This document shows positions 53,261 to 62,900 of a stretch of 64,000 nucleotides of DNA, piece by piece (positions within the stretch are counted from its first letter, which is position 1; every line of letters begins with the position of its first letter). This stretch comes from Tetradesmus obliquus (lineage: Eukaryota; Chlorophyta; Chlorophyceae; Sphaeropleales; Scenedesmaceae), in the NCBI GenBank assembly GCA_030272155.1, contig CP126195.1:5997001-6061000 (forward strand), written 5' to 3'. A program made the position numbers and the translations under genes. The notes below the pieces were generated by a model. It was not told the DNA's origin, ran no database searches, and saw nothing but the letters and a program-made list of their open reading frames with translations.

Positions 53261-56157
53261 AACTGATTGGGTTTTGGGGTTCAAATTTCAAGTCAAGATA
53301 ATGTTAATGAACATCATGCAATGATGTGTGTCAGGACGGCGCTGTAGCACGTGGCTGCTTGTATGCTGCGTCCGTTGTTTGGGACAGCATGTGTGCAGGT
53401 TCAGTTCTGACAGCATGTGTGCAGGTTCAGTTCTGGTGTGCTTCTCCAGGAGGCGTGCATCTATCACCAGCATGAGGAGTAGGCTGTAGCCCAGTACAAC
53501 ATGCAGGGCTTATGATTTAAGTTGGGAACCCCAGCTGCCGCTCAAAGGCTGCACGCATGCCGCCTAATGCTGCTGCTGTGTGCCTGCAGGCAAGCGCTCA
53601 AGGAGTACAGCAACTGGCCAACTTACCCGCAGCTGTACGTGGCAGGCGAGCTGGTGGGCGGCTGTGACATAGTGGGAGAGATGGCGCAGTCTGGGGAGCT
53701 GCTGCAGCTGCTGCAGGAGAAGGCGCCAGCAGCGCTGCAGCCGGCAGCGCCTCAGCAGCAGCAGAAGCAGGTAGGGTGCTGCTGGAGGGTTTTGTAGTGG
53801 TAAAAGGTGTACGAGGTCAAGACGTCTCCTGCGTGGCTGCTGTGCTGTGTTGGGAAGTAGCAGTGGAGAGCCAGGAGCAGCCTGGGGTTGGGTGCAGTAG
53901 GCTTGAGACTGCATGTGCAGCAGCAGCATGTGGGCCGGGGATGATGCTGCAGGAGAAGGCGCCAGCAGCGCTGCAGCCCGCAGCTCCTCACCAGCAGCAG
54001 AAGCAGCAGGTAGGGTGCTGCTGGGGGTTTCAGTGACAGTCCACTTCGTCTGACTACTCTCATATGCTTCACATGCTTAAAAAAATTATGCAAACTCGGT
54101 GTTAACAGTAAGCTGGCTCCTTTGTGGCTGCCGTTCTGTGCTGGGAAGTAGCAGTGGAGAGCCAGAAGCAGCCTGGGGTTGGGTGCAGTAGGCGGCATGT
54201 ACAGCAGCAGCATGTGGGGCAGGGATGATGCTGGAGGTGCATGATGTGGATGTGTGTGTGCAGGCAGCTCAGGTGCTGACATGCACAGCAGCTGCCGAGG
54301 TGACTGCCCTGTCGCGTGGTGCCTGGTGCGAGCTGCTTTCTTAGCCAGCGTGCTCATGTACCGCTATCCTTATCTCGCAGTACTGCTGCTTTTTGGGCTG
54401 TCCTGCAGGCGCCAGCAGCGGCACCAGCAGCAGCAGCAGCAGCAGCACCGGCAGCAATGACTGAACAGCAGCGGGAGCAGCTGAAGCAGTTGACAATGAA
54501 GGAGCCTGTGATGGTGTTCATGAAGGTATGCGTGCAACAGCAGCTGTGTGTAGCAGCGTTACGTCACACAGAGTTACTGGCAGTTCTGTTGCCAAGAACC
54601 AGCAGAGACCAAAGGCTTTGTAGTGCGCTCGAGTGCTTGCTATGTCACCAGGGCATCTGTGTTGTACGAGATTGTACGGTTTGTGGCGCTAGCTGCATGT
54701 CAAGCCCAGCACTGCCTGCGGGGATGTGCCCCTCTCAATAGTGCTTTGGCAGTAGCCACTGCTCCACTGCATGCGTCTAGCAGGTGCTTCACCTGTGCTC
54801 AACTCATCAGGCGGTTGCTGCTGCTGCTGCTGCTCGTGTGGGGTGTGCCCCTCTCATTGGTCCTCGGGCAGTAGCCACTGCTCCACTGCCTGTGGCTAGC
54901 AGGTGCTACACCTGTGCTCAGCTCATCGTGCCGCTGCTGCTGCTGCCGCTGCTGCTGCTGCAGGGCACCCCTGAGGGCCCCCGCTGCGGTTTTAGCCGCA
55001 AGGTGGTGGAGGCGCTGTCATCAGCTGGCCTCGCCTTTGGCAGCTTTGACATCCTCAGCGATGAGAGTGTGCGGCAGGGCCTCAAGCAGTACAGCCAGTG
55101 GCCCACTTACCCCCAGGTGAGCAGTACAGCGGTATAGGTAGGGATGGTAGGAGGCGTGGAGGCGCATGCGGTATCCTCATCGCCACACACTTCCCCTCCC
55201 TAACTTAGGCGGGTGTTAAGTGTGAACACACCACGCGTAGCTCATTCATTCAGTCATTCACCGTGGCACACTAGTTGTATGTACTGCCCACTCAACCCCT
55301 GGGTGAGCAGTGCAGCCAATGGCCCACCTACCCCGAGGTGAGCGCGCAACGTAAATGACGCTTGTATGTGTAACAACATGGCTTGCGGGTTCTGAAGATC
55401 CAAGGTTCATGCGTAGTTGTGCATGTGTCAAGCACAGCACAGTGCAATGTATGCTGGAGGTTGCTTGTATTGCTCATACAACCCCTAGGTGAGCAGTACA
55501 GCCAGTGTCCCAAACGAGCATCAGAGCCGGTTATGCCTGGTATCGTGTGTGATGCTGGTGTGCACGTTGCGGCGCCTATTCAATGCTGCTGTGACTGCCA
55601 ATCGCCGTTCCTGCTGCTGCTGTCTGCTGTGCTGTGTTGCCGGCCGATCACTTGTGCAGGTGTATGTGCAGGGCGAGCTGCTGGGCGGCTGCGATATCGT
55701 GCTTGAGATGGCTGAGTGTGAAATGCCAGATAACACTGCTGCTGCTGCTGCTGCCGATCACTTGTGCAGGTGTATGTGCAGGGTGAGCTGCTGGGCGGCT
55801 GCGACATTGTGCTGGAGATGGCTGTGTGTGAATGCCAGCTGACACTGCTGCTGCTGCTGCTGACACTGCTGCTGCTGCTGCTGCTGCTGCTGCGGCTGAT
55901 CATTTGTGCAGGTGTGCGTGCAGGGTGAGCTGCTGGGCGGCTGCGACATTGTGCTGGAGATGGCTGTGTGTGAATGCCAGCTGACACTGCTGCTGCTGCT
56001 GCTCGCTATGCTGTGCTGTGCCGTGCTGCGTGTCGTGCAGGTGTATGTGCAGGGTGAGCTGCTGGGCGGCTGCGACATTGTGCTGGAGATGGCTGGCACT
56101 GGCGAGCTGAAGCTCAACGTGGAGGAGATGATGCACCGCATGCAGGCCACCGACTGA
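51121..56157 (+). CDS. Monothiol glutaredoxin, Trx-Grx-Grx (GLRX3/PICOT type)
   Basis: Cytosolic Fe-S cluster-binding glutaredoxin involved in iron trafficking (family knowledge). Eight exons, 51121-51189, 51308-51409, 51844-51918, 52265-52620, 53590-53770, 54409-54525, 54964-55116 and 56041-56157, join in phase to 389 aa. The N-terminal thioredoxin-like domain (residues 1-106) has WSAPC at 32-36, so only the second Cys of the Trx motif remains. Two Grx domains each carry the monothiol CGFS site (C171 and C308) and WPTYPQ plus GGCDIV glutathione-site blocks. Linkers are Ala/Gln-rich and coded by GCA/CAG triplets. The first Grx has [12 protein letters not shown] where the family usually has KGTPxxPxCGFS; the second keeps the consensus. 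The order matches animal Grx3, whereas land-plant GrxS17 has three Grx domains. Introns contain many exon-edge echoes and a SINE-like insertion. Confidence 0.95.
51500..51560. repeat. CATG/GCATGC palindromic cluster
   Basis: GCATGCATGCATGCATGCGG and nearby GCATGC words in glutaredoxin intron 2. It is self-complementary and could extrude a small cruciform. Confidence 0.8.
52668..52876 (+). repeat. Two echoes of glutaredoxin exon 4 donor edge
   Basis: About 75 nt of the exon end (GTGGTGGAGGCGCTGCATGG through GACGAGGAGCTGCG and GTGAGCAT) is repeated at 52668-52747 and 52806-52880, 121-134 bp apart. Identity is high, and the donor is kept in both. Confidence 0.9.
52965..53452 (+). repeat. Duplicated intron segment flanking the SINE-like copy
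   Basis: The segment near 52965-53085 (GACGGCGC..GTGGCTGCTTGTAT..GTTTGGGACAGCATGTGTG) recurs at 53300-53452. Within the second copy GACAGCATGTGTGCAGGTTC is itself doubled. Confidence 0.8.
53124..53262 (+). repeat. SINE-like dispersed repeat, copy 2, with (TGAT)n tail
   Basis: Matches the minus strand of 5265-5378 and ends in a tail of about nine TGAT units (53226-53260). It is inserted in glutaredoxin intron 4. Confidence 0.65.
53942..54012 (+). repeat. Echo of glutaredoxin exon 5 donor edge
   Basis: CTGCAGGAGAAGGCGCCAGC through CAGCAGCAGAAGCAG and a GTAGGG donor, 240 bp after the genuine exon end at 53770. If used, it would add another Ala/Pro/Gln linker in the same style. Confidence 0.85.
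55299..55973 (+). repeat. Echoes of glutaredoxin exon 7 end and exon 8 start
   Basis: Exon 7 donor-edge copies lie near 55299-55338 and 55488-55512. The exon 8 acceptor edge (GTGCAGGTGTATGTGCAGGG through GAGATGGCTG) occurs at 55654-55722, 55757-55823 and 55907-55973 before the real exon at 56041. Confidence 0.9.
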
Positions 56158-57254
56158 TGACTGATGGTGTAACACGCAAATCATGATAGTTATCATCATT
56201 ATCTCATCATGAGCGCGGCTGCTGCAGCTGTTTTGTCTCAATGGGCCGATGGCGTCACTGCTATGGCTTGATTGGTACTGAGCTGTTTTTGCCGCATTGT
56301 GCTCGGGCATCATGTCCAGCGCAGGGCTAGAACAGGAAATGGTGCACTGCATTGTCAGCATGCAGGCCACACATTGAGCGCAGCGCAGCGGCTGCTGGTG
56401 TGTTGGTTTGCCCAGCTGGGCTGCAGCCGTGTAGCTGCTTCACAGCCAGGTTACATGCCAAATGTGCTTGCGTTGCCAAGGCTGGCGTTTCCTGTATCAT
56501 TCATCGGCTCCATTATGTGAGTACGCGGTATGCTGCATTGTTCTTGTAACGTTTGCCTGCATGCACGCTGTAACTCTTGATATTCCATCACCGTGAGTGA
56601 GGCTGTAAAGTTACATGCAACTGTGTTTTTTTGCGTGTGTGCGGTGCAGTACGGCATGCTGCGTCGCAGCTGTTGCTGGCCAGGCTTACAGGCCTGGGCC
56701 CTTCGCCTGCACTCCCAACTGACACAGCGTGATAGCATTGATCGAATCATGCAGCTGACCTTGCTGGTTTGCTGCCTGGGGTGCCAGGTACTAATCGGGC
56801 GTGGGACACAGTTTTAGGCTAAACCCGGCGGTGGCCGGTGGCGTCGGACCAAGGTCGACATTTGATAAAGCAATGTCAGTGCTGCAGCTCAGCAGTCAGG
56901 GACGGTTAGGCAACCCGCATACTTAGGGATACATAGCACAGCAAACTACGCAGGACCCTCCTGCAGTTGTAGGCCGTCTTCTTATTGCAGGCAAGTCAAG
57001 ATCGCTGAAAAGCTGATGGACCGAAATGATTCCTTGAAGCTATGAGTTATGATGTAGCTTTGGCGTCCGCTTGCTGAGCTGCTGACCCGCAGGGAGATGG
57101 GGCTTCCGGCATTGCAGCTTGTCTTGCTCAAGTACAGCAGTGTGGGTTCAATCACGGCATGAGCTTGAATTCTCATCATGCTACTGTGTGTCCTGTAGGC
57201 GCGGGCGGCTTCTTACGCTACCTGGTGGTTACGCACAACCCAGAGCACGGGATC
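56158..57254. other. Intergenic, glutaredoxin to ankyrin-RING gene
   Basis: TGTAA occurs 11 bp after the glutaredoxin stop (56168-56172) and again near 56546, and either could be the polyadenylation signal. The rest should hold the promoter of the next gene. No gene is recognised. Confidence 0.45.
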
Positions 57255-59994
57255 ATGGGCGTGACCAGCAGCAATCTATCGAAACATGGATCGGAGGTGT
57301 TGAAGCTATCATTTGCTGGTGCGTGCGACAGTGATCCCCGGCAGCCGACGCCCGACACCACTGTAACCCCTGCCTGCATGGGACACAGCGCGCTGAGCCG
57401 GCCTTTACAGCAGCCTGTGTTGCATCGTTCCCATCGGATACATGTACCTCAACCGCACTTTACATTCGGACGCCATTCAGCAGGCTTGCAAGGCGTGTGC
57501 TGATGCCCCTGCTTGGTGTGCTGCTGTGTCTGCACAGGTGACGCTGCTGGAGTGGCCAAGCTCGCAGATACTTACCCAGAGCTGCTGCAGTTCTGCAACT
57601 ATGGAAAGACCACCTGCTAGCACCTTGCTGCTCGTGCTGGCTCAGCAGACGTGCTGGCTGTGCTGGTCAGCAGAGCAGAAGACCTCAAGTACAGGCACTG
57701 CCTGGAGCAGCGCCTCAGCAAGCAGCAGCTGCCCAAGCAACCGCAGCAGCAGGAAAGCCTGATCCAGGAGATGGTGAAAACGCGCAACTGCTGCTTTGTG
57801 ACGCCGCTGATGATGGCAGCGGAGAGCGGCTGCGCCGACAGTGTGCGCCTGCTGCTGCAGGTGCGGGTTCAGGGAATTAGTCTGGCGCTCAGCCGCTGAT
57901 GCGTGCATATGATTTTCAGCATATGTTTTGCAGCATATGACACTGCAAAGCAGCGACTGAATACTACCGTACACTGTCACAAACAGTGCTGCCGCATCTG
58001 CTGCAGTATCTCAAGTCAGTCTGTCGCTTTGGGGTCCTGAACGCTGCTGTGTTCCGCGCGCCTGCTGCAGGGCGCCAACCCTTGGGCTGTCGACGACAAC
58101 GGTGACAGCGCACTCCATTATGCTGCAGGTGAGACCATGCGGTCACGTCTCTGCCCACCTGTGCATATCGCGGCTGCAATCACGCTGCACTCTGCTGCTG
58201 TAACAATGAGCACAGTCAGCAGCTGCAGGCATGTGCTTGGCTTGCCTGGCTTGCGCCTGCATGCCTAAATGAATGAATTAATGAGCTACGCGTGGTGTGT
58301 GCACACTTAACACCCTCTTAAGTTGAGGAAGGGGACGCGTGTGGCGATGAGGATACCCCATGTGCCTCCACGCCTCCTACCTGCATGCCTCACCTGACTG
58401 CGGGCTGCTCATCTGCCTTGCAAAGCTGCACGCCGCAGCATCGCATCCGCAACCAAGTCTGGCTTGTCTGCTCGCTCCTGCAGCTGCAAGCATTTGTTGC
58501 ACCAGAGCACAGCTATAACCATGCCTGGCTTGTGCGGCTGCAGGTGCCGACAAGCCCGCCATTGTGAGCCTGCTGCTGGGCGCTGCTGGCGACACCGGCC
58601 CAGTGAGGGGGCCCAACGCGCCACACACCAGGTGACCACACGTGACCCTGACTCAGTCAACATGCTGCTGCTGTGTGAAAGGCGTCAGTTGTGTTCTGGG
58701 TGTATAGTTCTCAGTGCTGGGGCATTGCCAGACGCTCCAACACCTTGCCTGCTGACCCCTCATACCGCCCGCACCTTGTGCTTTGCAGGTATGCCAACAT
58801 ACGCAACAACACAGGCCTGACCGCAGTGCACTACGCTGTGCGCGCCGGCGCAGCCCAGGTGCTGCAGGTGCTGCTGTGCGGTGGCGCCAATCCCTTGCTG
58901 ACATCGTTCATCGACTGCATGTGGGAGGGCCTGCTGCGCGGCTCCAGCCCGCTGCACCTGGCCGCCAGGAAGAATGACAATGCGCTGGCGCTGCAGCTGC
59001 TCAGGGCATATGTGAGTGCCGTGTTATGGCCGGACCCTAGTAGGGTTGCAAACAGCCTGCGTTCAGCACCTTGGTTTGTGGATGTCCATGTGTCTGCTGC
59101 CGCCAGCATGCTTTTTTCTTTTTCTTCTTATATTTGTTTTTTATGCGAGCACAGCTAGCCGCATTTGGGGATTGCTGCTGTGTTTTTATGAACCCCTGTT
59201 GCACCTGCTCAATGTCTGTTGCTGCTCCCCAGCTGATGACGCAAGGGCGCTGCTGACCTGTAACTTCAATAATGTATCTTTACTTGTATCTGCCTTGCAA
59301 CTTGCAGGCCGAGCAGTGGCAGCACCGCGGCCACCCAGACCCACGCCTGCTGGAGGACCGCACCCACTGCCTGCCCTATCAGCTTGCGCTGCGCCACAGC
59401 AATGCAGCACTGGCAGAGTGCCTGGACCCCACCACACCGCTGGCCTCGCTGTTTGGAGATGCGGCAACACAGCAGCTGCCTGCCTCGGTGCTGCTGGGGC
59501 CTGCAAGCCTGGCGCAGCTGGCACGCGCTGCTCTGCACAGGAAGCTTGAAAGCGAGCTGAAATCGCTGCAAGATCAGGCTGAGGCAGCGCCGGTGACTCT
59601 TTCCCAGAAGGCAGTTTTACAGCCCGTCATGATGATTGTGGCTGAGGGTGAAGCAGCAGATGCTGCAGTGAGTGACGCATCTGCTGTGCTGTGCTGTGCA
59701 ATTAGCGAGGTGCTGTGCTGTGCAAGCAGCAAGATGCTGACGGGCGCTGATGTTACGACAGCTGCCTGCAAGTCTGAAGATGCAACAGCTGCAGGTGATG
59801 ATGATCAGGATGAAGAGACTGATGATGATGGTGAGCCCTGCGGGGTGTGCTTGGACGCTGCTCCCGCGGTGTGCCTGCAGCCCTGCAAGCACCGCATCTG
59901 CGCAGACTGCTGCGCCACCATGCTGGCAGCGCAGAGCAGGTGCGTGCTGGTGTGCCCGTTCTGCAGGGGCGGCGTGGGGGCGCTGGGGCCGTAA
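57255..59994 (+). CDS. Ankyrin-repeat RING E3 ubiquitin ligase, XB3/XBAT type, with an in-frame TAG
   Basis: Six exons join in phase: 57255-57318, 57538-57860, 58071-58128, 58544-58631, 58789-59011 and 59308-59994 (480 codons plus stop). The start MGVTSS fits N-myristoylation, as in plant XB3 proteins. Ankyrin repeats follow (GDAAGVAKLADTYPELL, FVTPLMMAAESGCADSVRLL, GDSALHYAA, GLTAVHYAVRAGAAQVLQVL, SSPLHLAARKNDNALALQLL). An acidic linker precedes a C-terminal C3HC4 RING (CGVCLDAAPAVCLQPCKHRI..CADCC..CPFCRG). Residue order and spacing match XB3/XBAT32-type ligases that attach ubiquitin to membrane-signalling partners. At 57618-57620 codon TAG interrupts the first ankyrin repeat (KTTC*HLAARAG), where the family has Leu. 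Everything after it is intact. An assembly error, a recent null allele or readthrough are possible. Confidence 0.85.
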
Positions 59995-62900
59995 GTGCAT
60001 AGAGACGATGGTGTCTCGCAAGCAGTGCATGCATGTGCATTTTTAATCAAAATGTGAGGATACGGCCGATGCGGCAGCGCAACAACAACAACAGCTTGCC
60101 AGCAGTGCAGACAGCACGTTTGACTGAACAACTTGACCACAAAAGACGTTGATTAGTGCGCAGTGGCCTGCATGACATACGCCACACCACACTTTTTTGT
60201 CTATGCGCACGTGGACTATATACAAAAATTAATTGTACGGTGCGAGCAGGCATCGAGCACGCTCGCGTGGGCGCTGCTACTTTCTACTACATGGCTGAGA
60301 TGCCCTACTTTATGCTGCGGTGCGGTGTACTTCTTGTGTTGCACTGGCAGCTGGCTGCCTGTGTGTATTGAACGGTTGGACGGGGTCCTTTATTCTTCAT
60401 TGATAGGAAGAGGTTTTTTGCGCTGTGCTGTGATGAGCGTGCAGCTTTTGAGCTGCGCAGGAGCACATGGACAATAACTACTGGGGTGTTGGGTGCAACT
60501 CGGCTGTTTTAGCTCAAGCTACCTAGGGAGCGCTGCGGACCGTGCAGCGGCGGCAACATGCATGTGTGCATATGCATGCATGTTGGGTTGTGGAATATCT
60601 GCATGGTGCTTGCCGTACTTTTTTGCGCTTATAAGATAACAGCATCAACGTTTTGTAGTGGCAAAAGCAGAAGCTTGCAGGCTGGCGGCAGCTGCCCTTA
60701 GCACGCTTCTGTGTCTTAGCATCCTAATGTTGATTGCCTTCTTGGAGATGGGATGCTGTTCCACTGTGTCTATGTGGTGCTCATGAGCAAAGCAGTGAGC
60801 AATGTCCTGGACCTTTGGGGGCTGTGGAGCACAGGGGCTGTTGCGTGGTAGCGCTGCCTCTTGTACTGTTGTTATGAGAGCATATTTCAGGCCTTCTCAT
60901 CTGGTGTGATCTTCGTGGTGCACTAGGCGGTTAATCACAACAGGTTGCTGTTTGCGCTGCGTGGTGCTCCGGGGGCGCATGTCTCGGCGTGCAGATGTGG
61001 TTTTGGTTGCTGTAGACAGCCGGCAGCCTTGTGCTTGGGTTTGACGCCATTCCTTGTTCTGGGGTCGCATGTCTCGGACGAAGGTGTTGTATTGTGCTTA
61101 CCTAGGCAATTGACTGCGCGGAAGCCGGTGTTGGCTGCGTGTCTTGTCAAGGAGCGCATGTCTTTGAGTTGGCTTCTGCATTTCTTGATAGCCCTGTTTT
61201 GATGAGAGGCATGGTGTGTGGCTCTTGGTGCCATTTTGAAGTTGTTACGGGCCGTTACACATCTTTTATGTCAACAATGCAGCGGTGCAGTGCATGCCAC
61301 GACCCAGCACACCTGGCTGCTTTTGAGGCCTTCAATAGGATTACTGTCATTCGTTGCGCAGGCTGCTTGCTGGTGCTGCTCGCTACGCTGTGCGGCAGCC
61401 GCTTCGCTGTTGACGGAACGGCAGGACTGCAGCAATGAGACACACTGCATTGCTGCTGCGAACCGGGCGTGCTTTGGTTACAGCCGCCCGGTTGTGCGTG
61501 CTTATGTTATTAGATTTGCTGTGAGGGGATGTTTTGTTGGTCACCCCGTGGTGACCCTCGCGCCCCTATGTTGCAGAGCATGATGTCACCCTGCTGGGTT
61601 ATGTGATAGCCCAGACAGATGGCTTCCCTGATTGCCCTGCATCTTGAGCAGCTGTACTACAGAAGGATCGTTTGGTTGTATGCAAGCAGAAGAGCCTGCT
61701 GCTGCATCTTGTTGTATGTTACGCCAGCAAAACCAGGGCCTATTTAGCCTGCATGCGCTGTGTGCGCATGCTATTACGTATACCACTGCAACTGGCATGC
61801 CACTGCACTTATACCACTGCACTTGGCATGCCACTGCACTTCTACCACTGCACTTGGCAAGTGTGCATGCGCATGCACAGTATGTCAAGCAGCAGTACAT
61901 AATACTATTATATCACATACCATTACACGACCTGACAGACCCAGCTGATGGTTACAAGCTGTCCATGCCGTACTTGGACTTTACTGTACCCTAGAATCTG
62001 CTTGTACTGCATTACACATTGTCCTTACACCTGCCGCAGTTTGTTGTGCAAGGTGAATTTCGACATGCAGGTAGCACCCCAGTGGATGGGCTGCTAGAGA
62101 CGCTGGCCTGGACTTTTGTGGCTTTTCATACCTGGCAAGTGACAGCGTGCTGGTTATGTTCCAAATTGCAGGGCGCCGTGCAGAGTTGCTGCCCAAGGGT
62201 CTGCTGACGCTGACATGCCCCGTGCTGCTAGCAGTGAGAAGAACAGCAAGTGCCTCTGGTGTGAATGTGTTTTTTGGCTTTTGTGATGCAATGCATGCAG
62301 CAGCAGGATTGCTGAAGTGCATGCCTCATGCAGCGCAAGGTGTGCATGATGATGAAGTGATACAATGTGCGCGCATGGGAGCGGCCCACTTGGCAGAACA
62401 GTTTGCACAGCTGCTGTGCTGTGGTGTGCAGCTGCACTACGAGCATCTGTACACAGTGATGCAAGTGCATATAGCTGCTGCTAGCTCTGCACGAGCATAC
62501 ACACGAAATTTGGTGCATGGCACGGCAGGGTTGGGCGTCACTTGACAGCGTTGCCCAACGCTTTGGGGTGGCTCTACAGCTGTCCTGCAGGATGCTTTCT
62601 GCGTTCAGCTTTAGAGGCAGCTGGCGATGAACGCATCAAGGGCTGGCTTGCAGTAGTCTGCTGATTTCAGGCCACTTGCTTGTTTGCTGATGACGTGTGT
62701 TGAGCCTGGAGACTCTTGCCAGTAGTGGGTGTGTGCTATCTATGGAGTTTCGGTAGTCAAGTGCCTGGCTGCTACTGGCGTATCGGTAGTCAAGTGCCTG
62801 GCTACGATTGGCTGCTTCGACAGGTGGTGATGGCTGCCGTGCTTTTTGTAAAGGGAGAGTTTTCATTGTAGAGGGTTTCTTGTGTTACTGTGTGCTCCCT

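Noticed and set aside
57618-57620. Nuclear TAG reassignment to Leu
   Set aside because: The beta-CA, ATPase, SAMHD1-like, glutaredoxin and other genes contain no internal TAG, and the ATPase and UBA-like genes end with TAG, so a changed code is unlikely.
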